From positions 992,001-1,056,000 of the forward strand of contig NZ_JAUSQU010000001.1 in the NCBI RefSeq assembly GCF_030811455.1: a stretch of DNA of 64,000 nucleotides, in the 5' to 3' direction. A program made the position numbers and the translations under genes. The stretch comes from Streptosporangium lutulentum (GTDB lineage: Bacteria > Actinomycetota > Actinomycetes > Streptosporangiales > Streptosporangiaceae). This document shows, piece by piece, positions 1-10,055 of this stretch (position 1 is its first letter; each line of letters starts with the position of its first letter). Under the pieces are notes generated by a model, which saw only the letters and a program-made list of their open reading frames with translations, made no database searches and had not been told where the DNA came from.

Positions 1-1
1 C

Positions 2-193
2 GTGGAGGCGGACGAGGCCGAGTGGGCGCTGGACGTCATCCGGGAACGCGTCACGCGTCGCCGTACCGGCGCGATCTGGCAGCGGGAGGCCATGGCCCGG
101 TTCGGCGGCGATCAGGCCGCGCGGGAGCGCATGGTGATCCGGTACCGGGAGCTGTCGATGATCGGGGAACCGGTGCACACCTGGCCCCTGTGA
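2..193 (+). CDS. C-terminal end of a protein cut by the window edge, possibly a glutamate-cysteine ligase-like protein
   Basis: An open frame enters from the left edge and stops at 191-193. The visible 63 residues are helical and charged and end in GEPVHTWPL. This tail, together with the RTGAIWQRE stretch, reminds me of the C-terminus of actinomycete GCS2-type carboxylate-amine ligases, but that is recall and not a demonstrated match. The catalytic part lies outside the window, so no function can be confirmed. Confidence 0.4.
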   Translation: MEADEAEWALDVIRERVTRRRTGAIWQREAMARFGGDQAARERMVIRYRELSMIGEPVHTWPL

Positions 194-283
194 TCACAAA
201 AGCGATCTAAATCACAGGCATACTCATGAACTTCGCATTTCCATCAGCCAGGCTGGGTGGTGAGCGAAGAAGGAGATCCCCCC

Positions 284-1333
284 ATGAGTGCGATGACCGC
301 TGTGGCCGTGGAGCCGTTCGGACTGAGATGGGACGGTGACAGCTTCGAGGCCGGGGTCCTGGCACTGGGGAAGGAGCTCCAGCGGGTGCCGGTGGACGAG
401 GTCCTGGCCAAGGCGAACCGCGTCTCGAAGAGGAAGGGCGCGGCCGGGACCGGGGCGTTCGGCCCGATGAGTCCCAAGCCGGTGGACTGGTACTGCTTCG
501 ACGCCGGCGACAACGCCACCCGCGAGTGGTACCCCCAGGGGCTCACCTGCGCCTCCGACGCCGGGACGGGAACCGGTGGGAGCGTGTTCGTGGTGAGCTG
601 GTACCACACTCCGTCGTCGGGGGCCGAGCGGGGCATCCGCCTGTCGTTCCTCGACACGGGGTCGCTCCGCTACCGGCACGTCCTGCTGGTGACGGCCCGC
701 GCGGACGGGAACATCGTGCCGATCAACATCCACGCGGGCGGCGTCGCCTGGTACGAAGGGCTGCTCTACGTCGCCGACACCACCCGTGGGCTGCGGGTGT
801 TCGACCTTGAGCACATCTACGAGATCGACGGCGACGACGAGAACACGATCGGCAAGAAGGGCGGGGTCCACAACGCCTTCGGCTACCGCTACGTGATGCC
901 GCAGACCGGCGCCTGGATCTCGACCGGCACCGCCAGGTTCTCCTTCGCCGCGATCGACCGCAGCACCTCGCCCGACACCCTGATCTCCGGCGAGTACGTG
1001 GACACCCCGGGCGAGTTCGGCAGGGTGGCCCGCTGGCCGCTGACCTCCGCGGGCTCCCTGCGGAAGGGTGCCGACGGCACCGCCGCCGCCCTCGACGCCT
1101 ACCGCCTCCCCGCGGCGAGGATCCAGGGCGCGCTCTCCTACAACGGCACCTGGTACCTCAGCCAGGGCGCGGGCTCGACCAAGAACGGCACGCTGGTGGT
1201 GGTCGGGGACACGGTCAAGAAGCGGCCCTATCCCGTGGGCCCGGAGGACCTCACCTGTGTCCGGGACAAGAAGACGGTGTGGAGCGTGAGCGAGTTCGCG
1301 GGCCGCCGCGTGGTGTACGGCGTGCCGCTGTAG
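284..1333 (+). CDS. Conserved beta-propeller-like hypothetical protein
   Basis: This 349-residue protein has no signal peptide or membrane segment. I chose ATG 284 because an AAGGAG-type ribosome site lies about 8 bases upstream; an earlier in-frame GTG at 257 lacks one. The body has repeated beta-strand blade-like patterns such as GGVAWYEGLLYVADTTRGLR and GALSYNGTWYLSQG, rich in W, G and Y, which suggests a propeller of the kind seen in secreted or surface proteins. No catalytic motif is recognised. It is monocistronic and converges on the pyroglutamyl peptidase gene. Function unknown. Confidence 0.75.
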   Translation: MSAMTAVAVEPFGLRWDGDSFEAGVLALGKELQRVPVDEVLAKANRVSKRKGAAGTGAFGPMSPKPVDWYCFDAGDNATREWYPQGLTCASDAGTGTGGSVFVVSWYHTPSSGAERGIRLSFLDTGSLRYRHVLLVTARADGNIVPINIHAGGVAWYEGLLYVADTTRGLRVFDLEHIYEIDGDDENTIGKKGGVHNAFGYRYVMPQTGAWISTGTARFSFAAIDRSTSPDTLISGEYVDTPGEFGRVARWPLTSAGSLRKGADGTAAALDAYRLPAARIQGALSYNGTWYLSQGAGSTKNGTLVVVGDTVKKRPYPVGPEDLTCVRDKKTVWSVSEFAGRRVVYGVPL

Positions 1334-1342
1334 GAGCCCCCG

Positions 1343-1365
1343 CACCGAGGCCGCCGGCCTCAGTG
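1343..1365. terminator. Short hairpin between convergent genes
   Basis: GAGGCC-GCC-GGCCTC forms a perfect six-base stem, extended by CAC/GTG with one mismatch on each side. It lies between two convergent genes and overlaps the stop codon of the minus-strand one. There is no T tract, as is usual for GC-rich actinomycete terminators. Confidence 0.5.
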
Positions 1366-1989
1366 CAGGGAGCCGCCGATCAGGCGCAGGTCGTCTTCCG
1401 GCGAGACGGAGACGGCGGCGGTCACGATCGCCCCCAGCGCCTCGGCGATCATCGGGATCGGCATGGACGGCTTGGCCCCGTCGAGAACCTGCCCGGGGGC
1501 GAACGGCACGTGCACGAAGCCTCCGCGCACGGCGGGCCGCTCGGTGGCGATCAGGTGCATGAGGCCGTAGAAGACGTGGTTGCAGACGAACGTCCCGGCG
1601 CTGTGCGACACGCTCGCCGGGACCCCGGCCGACCGCGCCGCCGCCACGCAGGCCTTCACCGGCAGCGTGGAGAAGTAGGCGGCCGGGCCGCCGCGCACCA
1701 CCGGCTCGTCGATCGGCCGCTGCCCGGCGTTGTCCGGGATGCGGGCGTCGTCGAGGTTGACGGCCACCCGCTCCACCGTGACGTCGGGCCGTCCCCCGGC
1801 CTGCCCGACGCAGACGATCACCGACGGTTCGTACTCCAGCACCGCCGCCCGCAGGTGCGCGAGCGCCTCGCCGAACACGCACGGCAGTTGTACGGCCCGC
1901 ACCTCGGGCACGAGCTTGACCGCCTCCCACGAGGGGTTGACGACGGCGCCGTCGAACGGCTCGAAGCCGGTCAGCAGGATGTCCCTCAT
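1360..1989 (-). CDS. pcp: Pyroglutamyl-peptidase I
   Basis: This is a 209-residue cytosolic C15-family cysteine peptidase that removes N-terminal pyroglutamate from peptides. It starts MRDILLTGFEPFDG, the family signature. The three catalytic residues are visible in order: Glu in GRPDVTVERVAVNL, Cys in SAGTFVCNHVFYG and His in GGFVHVPFAP. Length is normal for the family (about 210). Its ATG overlaps the stop of the upstream DCC-family gene (ATGA), so the two are probably translated together, although no functional link is obvious. Confidence 0.95.
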   Translation of the reverse strand: MRDILLTGFEPFDGAVVNPSWEAVKLVPEVRAVQLPCVFGEALAHLRAAVLEYEPSVIVCVGQAGGRPDVTVERVAVNLDDARIPDNAGQRPIDEPVVRGGPAAYFSTLPVKACVAAARSAGVPASVSHSAGTFVCNHVFYGLMHLIATERPAVRGGFVHVPFAPGQVLDGAKPSMPIPMIAEALGAIVTAAVSVSPEDDLRLIGGSLH

Positions 1990-2363
1990 CGCGGGTCCAC
2001 GGGGCGGGCGCACGCGGGGGTGCCGCCGGGGAGGCGATGGCGGTTGTCGGCGATGAGCCGGTAGAGCCCGTGGGCCACCCACCGGAACGGCGGGACCCGG
2101 AGGAGGAACCCCAGCGGGCTCCACGGTGGACCTGCGGCGATCAGCAGCCGGGCCACCGCCTGCGCCCCGCCGTACACCCGGCCGCGGTCGATCCAGAGCA
2201 CCTCGTGCCCCGCCCGGTCCGGCGTGGTGCCGAGCGCGGCCAGGTCGGCGAACTGCCATGGCGTGACGCGGGCGTGGATCCCGATCCGGCGTTCGGCGAA
2301 CCGGACGCTCGTCGTGCAGAAGCCGCAGTCGCCGTCGAAGATCAGCACTGGTTGTCCCGTCAT
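1986..2363 (-). CDS. DCC-family (DUF393) thiol-disulfide oxidoreductase-like protein
   Basis: This is a 125-residue soluble protein beginning VLIFDGDCGFC, which carries the DxDCxxC pattern that names the DCC family (a thioredoxin-fold redox domain). The middle section contains the family's usual WIDRGRVYGGAQAV and the downstream hydrophobic helix region. It is predicted to be a small redox protein of unknown substrate. It is the first gene of a two-gene unit with pcp (4-base overlap). An AT-rich stretch with an ATATG-N10-CATAT inverted repeat (2378-2397) sits just upstream and is a plausible promoter/operator. Confidence 0.85.
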   Translation of the reverse strand: MTGQPVLIFDGDCGFCTTSVRFAERRIGIHARVTPWQFADLAALGTTPDRAGHEVLWIDRGRVYGGAQAVARLLIAAGPPWSPLGFLLRVPPFRWVAHGLYRLIADNRHRLPGGTPACARPVDPR

Positions 2364-2377
2364 GGAAAAGACCTTAC

Positions 2378-2397
2378 ATATGGTGTTTTGATCATAT
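2378..2397. promoter_or_regulatory. AT-rich inverted repeat upstream of the DCC-pcp operon
   Basis: ATATG, ten bases, then CATAT stand out as AT-rich sequence in a GC-rich genome. It lies 15-34 bases before the DCC start codon, where a promoter or operator is expected. No regulator is identified. Confidence 0.3.
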
Positions 2398-2441
2398 TTG
2401 GGAGGCCCGGGTGGCCGTGATCGGGCGGTGGCGAAGATCCC

Positions 2442-3332
2442 TCAGGGGGCGGGAGGTCCGTCCAGATGGCGGAAGGCCTCCTGCGCGGAGCGGACGCTGT
2501 CGCGGAGCGCCTGTTCGAGGTGGTCGGCGTCCTCGCTCAGGCGGCTTATCTCCGGCACGGCGAACGTGTCGGCGCCGGTCTCCGCGAGGAGTTCCTCGTA
2601 TCGGGGGAGCCGGGCCCGCAACTGCTCGATCTGGTCGTGGGCGCGCAGCGCCCGGTCGGCCTCGGAGACATGGCCCGCGTACCGTTCCAGGGCCTCCACC
2701 CGTGCGACCACGGCGGCCTCGCTGGCGGCGAGGGCACGTTCCAGCGGAGCCATCGCCGCGGCCACCTCCGGCGAGCTCCCGCCGTACATGAAGTCGTGGT
2801 GCTCCGTCCTGAGCGCCGACAGCTTGGTCAGCAGCCGGGCGATCTCCCACTCCTGCGCGGGGAGCATCACCGAGTTCCGTACGTCGTCGAGCATGCCCAG
2901 GGCGTTGACCCGGGAGCGCAGGATGAAGTCGATCGCCTGCTGGACCCGGTCGAGCAGCAGGCCGGCGTCGTGGTCGAAGTCCTCGGGCAGGAGGTAGCGG
3001 CCCTCGTACCAGCGGGCCTGCTGGTAGAGGTCGTGCTCGGTCACCTCGAGCTCCAGCGGATCCCGGGCGGCGAAAAAGCCGACGCAGCCCACGAAGACGA
3101 GCAGGGTGGGCACCAGGAAGATCGGCGCGATGTCCCCCATGAACAGCAGGAATATCAGGACGAGAGCCGACAGCGCTCCGCAGACCTGCAAAACGCGGAG
3201 CGGTGTGCGCGGGGCGCCCGAGGAGGACCCGGGGGCCCATCCGGCGCGGAATCGGGACAGCATCTGTCCGTGCTGGCGAAATAGGTCGGCGATTTCGGCG
3301 GGTATCTCCGGATCGATTGCCACACGCCGCAC
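2442..3332 (-). CDS. Membrane-anchored coiled-coil hypothetical protein, paralogue A
   Basis: I chose GTG 3332 (AAAGGGGG upstream) because the paralogue next door starts at the same point of the alignment with RVVVDPE. The 296-residue protein has a soluble N-terminal segment, two adjacent hydrophobic helices around residues 50-95, and a long alpha-helical C-terminal half with heptad-like Leu/Ala patterning. It shares blocks such as RVQQAIDFILRSRVN and EWEIARLLTKLSALR almost identically with the neighbouring gene 3375-4250, so the pair arose by tandem duplication. I recognise no family. A membrane-tethered structural or signalling role is only a guess. Confidence 0.8.
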   Translation of the reverse strand: MRRVAIDPEIPAEIADLFRQHGQMLSRFRAGWAPGSSSGAPRTPLRVLQVCGALSALVLIFLLFMGDIAPIFLVPTLLVFVGCVGFFAARDPLELEVTEHDLYQQARWYEGRYLLPEDFDHDAGLLLDRVQQAIDFILRSRVNALGMLDDVRNSVMLPAQEWEIARLLTKLSALRTEHHDFMYGGSSPEVAAAMAPLERALAASEAAVVARVEALERYAGHVSEADRALRAHDQIEQLRARLPRYEELLAETGADTFAVPEISRLSEDADHLEQALRDSVRSAQEAFRHLDGPPAP

Positions 3333-3374
3333 AGGCCATCCCCCTTTGCCCTGATCAAGAATCATACATTTCGG

Positions 3375-4250
3375 TCACCCGTCTAGATAGCGAAATGCCT
3401 CATGTGCCGAGCGGACGCTGTCGCGAAGCGCCCGCTGCAACAGGTCGGCGTCCTCGCTCAAATGGCCGATCTCCGGTGCGGAGAATCTGGCGGCGCCCGT
3501 CTCGGCGACGAGCTGTTCGTACTCCGGCAGGTGGGCGCGGAGAGCGTCGATCTGGCTCTGGGAGAGAAGGGCGCGCTCCGCGTCCGACACGTGCCTGGCG
3601 TAACGCTCCAGGGCCTCCACCCGCGCGACCACGGCGGCCTCGCTGGCGGCCAGGGCGCGCTCCAGCGGAGCCATCGCCGCGGCCACCTCCGGGGCCCTTC
3701 CGCCGCGGGCGAGGTTGCGGTGCTTGGCGCGCAGCGCCGACAGCTTGGTCAGCAGCCGGGCGATCTCCCACTCCTCCGCGGGGAGCATCACCGAGTTCCG
3801 TACGCTGTCGAGCATGCCCAGGGTGTTGACCCGGGAGCGCAGGATGAAGTCGATCGCCTGCTGGACCCGGCCGAGCAGGTGCCTGGCGCCGTAGTCGAAG
3901 TCCTCCAGGATCAGGTGGCGCCCCTGCCACCGCAGCGAGTGCGCGTACAGGACACGTTCGACGGAGTCGGTGGGGGAGGGTTTCCTGACGATGTACACGA
4001 CGGCCAGGATCCCGAGGTACAGGCAGAGCAGGGGCACGAGGAACCGCATCGGCACGCCGGTGACGACGGTGGCGCCCAGCGCCAGCAGTGAGGAGGCGCC
4101 CAGGGCTCCCAGCAGCGCTCCCGGCACCCTCGCGCCGTCGTAGACCTTGGGGATCCGCCCGGTGCGGAAGCGGTAGAGCAGCGGCCCGTTCTGGCGGAAA
4201 AGGCCGGCGACGTCCGGGGGCACCTCTGGATCGACCACCACGCGTTGCAC
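3375..4250 (-). CDS. Membrane-anchored coiled-coil hypothetical protein, paralogue B
   Basis: This 291-residue protein starts at GTG 4250 with an AAGGGGG site just upstream. Layout matches paralogue A: N-terminal RVVVDPEVPPDVAGLFRQ, two transmembrane helices near residues 48-90, then a helical domain ending RSAHEAFRYLDG. Only 42 bases separate it from paralogue A on the same strand, so the two are likely cotranscribed. The helical half is much more conserved between the copies than the membrane part, implying that the cytosolic helices carry the function. Identity of the family is unknown. Confidence 0.8.
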   Translation of the reverse strand: MQRVVVDPEVPPDVAGLFRQNGPLLYRFRTGRIPKVYDGARVPGALLGALGASSLLALGATVVTGVPMRFLVPLLCLYLGILAVVYIVRKPSPTDSVERVLYAHSLRWQGRHLILEDFDYGARHLLGRVQQAIDFILRSRVNTLGMLDSVRNSVMLPAEEWEIARLLTKLSALRAKHRNLARGGRAPEVAAAMAPLERALAASEAAVVARVEALERYARHVSDAERALLSQSQIDALRAHLPEYEQLVAETGAARFSAPEIGHLSEDADLLQRALRDSVRSAHEAFRYLDG

Positions 4251-4852
4251 AGGCTCGCCCCCTTCGCCACGGTTACAAGAGCATAGCGATTAACCTGATT
4301 TCAGGTCGTGCGTCCTCCTATGGTGCCTCTTTACGAGGATGCATCGCGTGTCAAAATGATGATCATAGTGAGGTTTCCCCCGGGGGTGGGGAAATCAACG
4401 CAGGTCGCCGGGCGATATATATGTGCGGGTCGCCGTTCTATTGAGATGAGCGCGGAGATCCGGATGGAAGAGGGTTCGAACACGGACCGTTCCAGCCGGG
4501 CGCACGCACGCGATCAACGATCTCCCGTACGGTTCGCCTCTCCGGCCCGGCGTTTCTTTCGAGGGCCGATATTCGTGCGAGCATCCACACGGCGATCTCC
4601 GGCGGGGGATCGAGGGCGCGAAATCCCATGATCACATTCTGCGTGATCTCGGACTCCGCGTTTCTCGTCGAGGCGGTCCGGCCGGTCGTCATCGGCGAGG
4701 CCGGTAGCGACGAGCGCGTCGCGCTCTCGCCCGCGTGGCGGACGGTCCGGCGGGCCTTCGCCGCCTGGAACGGCGTGCTCCCGGCATGATCGGAGATCGG
4801 GGCGCACGGCCGGTGAAACAAGAATCCCCAGGCCGTCGGTCTGGGGAAACGG
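4251..4852. other. Long intergenic region before the tRNA cluster
   Basis: About 600 bases without a confident gene. Near its left end lies a perfect 14-base palindrome, ACCTGATTTCAGGT (4293-4306), in AT-rich DNA upstream of paralogue B, a likely promoter/operator area. A possible 53-residue reading frame is listed separately (4628-4789). A CCCCAG/CTGGGG inverted repeat (about 4827-4846) lies just after the tRNA-Val 3' end, read on the minus strand, and may end that transcript. Confidence 0.5.
4628..4789 (+). CDS. Possible small hypothetical protein
   Basis: An ATG-to-TGA frame of 53 codons encodes MITFCVISDSAFLVEAVRPV followed by a tail with WRTVRRAFAAWNG. Third-position GC is high and the residue composition is protein-like. 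The ribosome site is weak, the frame is open further upstream without another good start, and I recognise no homologue. It may be a remnant of a longer gene. Confidence 0.25.
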   Translation: MITFCVISDSAFLVEAVRPVVIGEAGSDERVALSPAWRTVRRAFAAWNGVLPA

Positions 4853-4927
4853 TGGTGGACGATACAGGGATTGAACCTGTGACCTCTTCCGTGTCAGGGA
4901 AGCGCTCTCCCGCTGAGCTAATCGTCC
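4853..4927 (-). tRNA. tRNA-Val (anticodon GAC)
   Basis: The minus strand reads GGACGATTAGCTCAG at the 5' end, an anticodon loop with GAC, the GGTTCAATCC T-loop, an acceptor 3' arm ATCGTCC, and an encoded CCA. It is 75 bases with CCA and the last gene of the four-tRNA cluster. It is the only member here that encodes its CCA. Confidence 0.95.
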
Positions 4928-4940
4928 TCGGGTGAACCAG

Positions 4941-5012
4941 AGCGGAAGACGGGATTCGAACCCGCGACCCTCACCTTGGCAAGGTGATGCTCTACCACTG
5001 AGCCACTTCCGC
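4941..5012 (-). tRNA. tRNA-Gly (anticodon GCC), copy 1
   Basis: The minus strand folds with acceptor GCGGAAG/CTTCCGC, anticodon GCC in CCTTGCCAAG, and T-loop GGTTCGAATCC. It is 72 bases with a U discriminator and no encoded CCA. The mature sequence is the same as the second copy at 5188-5259. Confidence 0.95.
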
Positions 5013-5091
5013 GTGCCTGCTCCGGGTTTCCCCTCGGCTGCCACTCGCACTACTTTACCGGATCCCGGAGGCTCCGATGCCCGTGCGTTTG

Positions 5092-5162
5092 AGGTGGAGA
5101 CGGGATTTGAACCCGTGTAGACGGCTTTGCAGGCCGTTGCCTCGCCTCTCGGCCACTCCACC
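5092..5162 (-). tRNA. tRNA-Cys (anticodon GCA)
   Basis: On the minus strand the acceptor GGTGGAG pairs with CTCCACC, the D-arm is GTGGCCGAGAGGCG, the anticodon loop CCTGCAAAG has GCA, and the T-loop is GGTTCAAATCC. It is 71 bases with no encoded CCA and lies between the two glycine tRNAs. Confidence 0.95.
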
Positions 5163-5187
5163 AGACAGATCCCTGGAGATCTGCTGG

Positions 5188-5259
5188 AGCGGAAGACGGG
5201 ATTCGAACCCGCGACCCTCACCTTGGCAAGGTGATGCTCTACCACTGAGCCACTTCCGC
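5188..5259 (-). tRNA. tRNA-Gly (anticodon GCC), copy 2
   Basis: It has the same 72-base sequence as copy 1 and is the first gene of the minus-strand cluster Gly-Cys-Gly-Val. It was probably duplicated within the cluster around the tRNA-Cys gene. No CCA is encoded. Confidence 0.95.
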
Positions 5260-5348
5260 GTGACTCCCGGAGACGTGTCCGGGGCACGTAGAAACTCTAG
5301 CGCCTTCGCCGGGCGGATGTGCGCAACCGAGCAGCTTGCGGAGGATCT

Positions 5349-7610
5349 TCATTTGGCGAGTACTCGGACGTCGGAGGCCCGGACGAACATGAACCGGTGT
5401 CCGAACTGGATCTGGTGGTAGCGGATGTCGCCCCTGATGACGCGGTGTTGCGACGGATCGAAGGTGGTGGTCCTCAGGTAGGTGCCGCGGGTCGTCAGGC
5501 CGAGGCTGTAGAGCTGCCCGGCCGGCAGCGAATACTGCAGCGGGGTCAGCGTCTGGGGGGAGACGCCACGAGGGTAGGCCGACGCCTCGGGGTAGGCCCT
5601 GCCGTACAGCTTGACGGAGCGAAGGCCCCGCTTGGGCGTCACCAGCGGCCCCGACACGGGCACGGAGGCCGGGGCGGCCACCGGATCGTTGAACCACGCC
5701 TTCTGGCCGAGGTACCAGATCGCCGTCCAGTCGCCCTTGCGCCCGGCGAGCGCGTAGCGCTGGCCGGTGGAGGCGCGGGCGGCGTGGTCGTAGACGCTGT
5801 AGGACGAGCCGCCGGTCGGATGCTTGCCGACGTCCTTGACCAGCGGGGCGCTCAGGGAGGGGCGGGTGTGCAGCCAGACCGAGGCCGCGCCCAGGCGGCG
5901 GCATCCACCGGCGCAGCCGGTGAAGCCGGGGCGGTTGGTGGCGTAGTCCGGCTTGATCAGCACCGAACGCGCGGCGCCGCGGCTCTGGCCGGCCGGGGCC
6001 TTCTGGGCTGCCTGGGTCCTCGGGGCGTCCTGCGCCTTCCGGGCTCCCTGGTCCCCCGGGGCGTCCTGGCCGCCTTGATCCTTCTGGTCCTCCTGATCCT
6101 TCCGAGCGTCCTGGCCGTCCTGGTTCTCCTGACCGCCCTGGTCCTTCTGGGCGTCCTGGTTCTCCTGACCGCCCTGGTCCTTCTGGGCGTCCTGGGTTTC
6201 CCGGTCGCCCTGGTCCTGCGGATCCTGCTGCGGATTGGCGAGCAGTTTGAAGTCGTCCGCGACCTTCAGCGGGCTGCCGAGTAGGTCGAAGTAGTGGCTC
6301 CAGTTCCAGTACGGGCCCGGATCCTCGTGCATGCCGCTCACGGTCTCCGGGGTGGTGCCCGGCACGTTGTCGTGCCCGATGATGTGCGTGCGGTCCAAGG
6401 GGATGCCGTATTTTTTCGCGAGATAGCGGACCAGCTTGGCGGAGGAGAGATACATCGCCTCGGTGTACCAGGCGCCGCCCTTGGCCAGGTAGCCCTCGTG
6501 CTCCAGGCCGATGGAGCGGGAGTTGACGTACCAGTTTCCCGCGTGCCAGCCGATGTCGCTGCCCCGCAGGTGCTGGGCGATGTGGCCGTCGCCGGAGCGC
6601 AGGGTGAAGTGCCAGCTCAGGTAGTTGGGGTCCTTGGCGAGGCGGGTCATGGCGTTGTAGGTGGTCTCGCCGTCGTGGATGACGATGTAGTCGATCTGAC
6701 GGGTCTTGTCGTAGCGGTCGTGGTTGCCGTATCCGCCTCCCTTGAGCTGCTTGTAGGCGGCGGGGATCCACTCGCAGGAGACGGTCGCGGGGCAGTCGGG
6801 CGCGGAGGCGGTCACGCCGCGGCGCTGGGCGGTCCGGCCGGGCGTCGGCGGTCGTCGCGGGGACAGGCCCGGGATCGCGGGCAGGACCACCTGCTCGCCG
6901 TCGTCGGTCACGCGCGCCGCACCGGAGCGGATCGTCGCGTAGACCGCGTCGGCGAAGGATCTGGCGGCCTCCGTGTTCGCCGCCTCCCTGTCCGCCGGCC
7001 TCTCGCCCGGCCCGTCCGCACCGTCCGCCATGGCGGAGGGGGAGCCGGAGTAGCGGGCCGCCGCGCCGTACCAGTCCGCGGGGTCGGGGCTCGGCTTCCC
7101 GCCGGTGCGCCGCTGGTAGTCGGCGAGCAGTGCGGCGCCGCCACGGATGTTGGCGGCGGGGTCCTTCCGCAGCAGGGCGGGGGCGATCCCCGTCAGCTTC
7201 GCCGCGCGGTGCAGGGTGTCCTCCGGCGGAGCCGCGGTGGTGTCCGGGATCGTGAGGGGGTGCGGCCGGGTCTCGTCGCCGCGCGGGTCCTCCCCGCCGC
7301 CGTAGTGATGGTGGTGCCCGGGTTCGAGACCGGCGTCGACCAGGTGCATGGGGCCGTAGCCCGCGGAGACGCTGGGTAACCCGTCGTTGCCGTCCCACCG
7401 CGACTCCATGTAGGAGACCGCGAGCAGCACGCTTTCCGGCACGCCGTACGTCCGGGCGGCCTGGGCGAAAGCCGCCTGCCTGCCACCGGGCGCGCTCTCT
7501 CCGGGGAGGGCGAAGGTCTCCTGCGGCCCGGCCGGTGCCGCCTCTCCCGGAAAGGCTTGGATCAGCATGGAGAGGGCGACAAGGACCGGTATCCCCGACA
7601 GACGGCTCAT
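5349..7610 (-). CDS. Secreted modular N-acetylmuramoyl-L-alanine amidase with a lysozyme-like N-terminal domain
   Basis: This 753-residue peptidoglycan hydrolase has a signal peptide at residues 1-25. A transglycosylase-like region follows (YGVPESVLLAVSYMESRWDG, about 53-72, then GYGPMHLVD). A PGRP/amidase_2 zinc domain spans about 275-440, with the expected metal ligands in IVIHDGET and HIIGHDNVPGTTP. A low-complexity linker rich in Q, D, G and K (about 455-540) contains a 12-residue unit encoded by a perfect 36-bp tandem repeat. The C-terminal part (about 550-753) looks like SH3-type wall-binding modules, with GCAGGCRRLGAASVWLHTRP and a final FMFVRASDVRVLA. It should act outside the cell on the wall. 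The fusion of two hydrolase types is unusual. Confidence 0.85.
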   Translation of the reverse strand: MSRLSGIPVLVALSMLIQAFPGEAAPAGPQETFALPGESAPGGRQAAFAQAARTYGVPESVLLAVSYMESRWDGNDGLPSVSAGYGPMHLVDAGLEPGHHHHYGGGEDPRGDETRPHPLTIPDTTAAPPEDTLHRAAKLTGIAPALLRKDPAANIRGGAALLADYQRRTGGKPSPDPADWYGAAARYSGSPSAMADGADGPGERPADREAANTEAARSFADAVYATIRSGAARVTDDGEQVVLPAIPGLSPRRPPTPGRTAQRRGVTASAPDCPATVSCEWIPAAYKQLKGGGYGNHDRYDKTRQIDYIVIHDGETTYNAMTRLAKDPNYLSWHFTLRSGDGHIAQHLRGSDIGWHAGNWYVNSRSIGLEHEGYLAKGGAWYTEAMYLSSAKLVRYLAKKYGIPLDRTHIIGHDNVPGTTPETVSGMHEDPGPYWNWSHYFDLLGSPLKVADDFKLLANPQQDPQDQGDRETQDAQKDQGGQENQDAQKDQGGQENQDGQDARKDQEDQKDQGGQDAPGDQGARKAQDAPRTQAAQKAPAGQSRGAARSVLIKPDYATNRPGFTGCAGGCRRLGAASVWLHTRPSLSAPLVKDVGKHPTGGSSYSVYDHAARASTGQRYALAGRKGDWTAIWYLGQKAWFNDPVAAPASVPVSGPLVTPKRGLRSVKLYGRAYPEASAYPRGVSPQTLTPLQYSLPAGQLYSLGLTTRGTYLRTTTFDPSQHRVIRGDIRYHQIQFGHRFMFVRASDVRVLAK
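6121..6192 (-). repeat. 36-bp tandem repeat, two perfect copies, inside the amidase linker
   Basis: Copies 6121-6156 and 6157-6192 are identical, and a third, diverged unit follows. In frame they encode a 12-residue DQGGQENQDAQK-type unit. It lies in the linker between the amidase and wall-binding domains, where length change is likely tolerated. Confidence 0.9.
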
Positions 7611-7763
7611 GGTGGTTCCTCCCGACCGAATGACTACCCAGAGTTAAATAACACTACCGAATGTCACTGATGAGAGGAGGCCTGAGACAATACGGCGGTT
7701 TCTTGCCCGAAATCGGGCAGGAAACTTGGTAGGTGGCCAAGGTGATGCGTAGGGTCCTGCTCT

Positions 7764-8039
7764 GTGTCCACGACATGGCATCCGCATGAGGATCTGATCA
7801 CCCACCTGGCCCGGACGAGCGCGCTCGGCCCCGGGGAGGCGGCGCGGGTCGTCGCGGACGTGCTGGCTTACTTCTCCGAACCTGCCGAGGAGTTCGTCCG
7901 GAGACGTCACGCGGAGCTCAAGGCAAAAGGGCTGATCAACGAAGAGATCTTCCCTCGGGTGGCCATCGAGCTGACGGCTCGCCGTGTCGCGGCACCCGAA
8001 CTCTCCCTGCGCCAACTGCGCCGGATCGTCTACGGGTAA
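7764..8039 (+). CDS. Small conserved hypothetical protein upstream of glmS
   Basis: This 91-residue helical cytosolic protein has a notable RRRHAELKAKGLINEEIF segment. It ends 11 bases before glmS on the same strand, so the two are probably cotranscribed. GTG 7764 is the start I prefer, although no strong ribosome site is visible. I do not recognise a named domain. Confidence 0.75.
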   Translation: MSTTWHPHEDLITHLARTSALGPGEAARVVADVLAYFSEPAEEFVRRRHAELKAKGLINEEIFPRVAIELTARRVAAPELSLRQLRRIVYG

Positions 8040-8050
8040 GGAGCGGCTAG

Positions 8051-9871
<1,821 letters not shown>

Positions 9872-9927
9872 CCTGGGCGCCGACCTTCCCGGAGCCTCCG
9901 GGACTTGGCCTTCCCGGCCCCTTCCCC

Positions 9928-9964
9928 GGGCTCCCCGCCGCGTGTTCACCGCGCCGGGGAGCCC
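9928..9964 (+). terminator. GC-rich terminator after glmS
   Basis: A 15-base stem (GGGCTCCCCGCCGCG against CGCGCCGGGGAGCCC, one mismatch) closes a 7-base loop 56 bases after the glmS stop. There is no T tract. Confidence 0.7.
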
Positions 9965-10055
9965 CTCCCGGCCGAGACGACACCCCCCAACATGTGACAG
10001 AGAGTGACATGAGAGTAACCTGAAGTATAGGGGGATCTTGGGGGAAGGGCCGCTT

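Noticed and set aside
4853..5259. Repeated segments suggesting a CRISPR array
   Set aside because: The repeats are two identical tRNA-Gly genes plus tRNA-Cys and tRNA-Val; sizes, folding and anticodons are those of tRNAs, and no cas genes exist.
4514..5287. 257-codon minus-strand frame across the tRNA cluster
   Set aside because: It runs through four tRNA genes that fold correctly, so it cannot be a real gene.
7611..7763. c-di-AMP (ydaO) riboswitch before the wall hydrolase gene
   Set aside because: Such riboswitches often precede cell-wall hydrolases in actinomycetes, but the conserved motifs are not present on the minus strand here.
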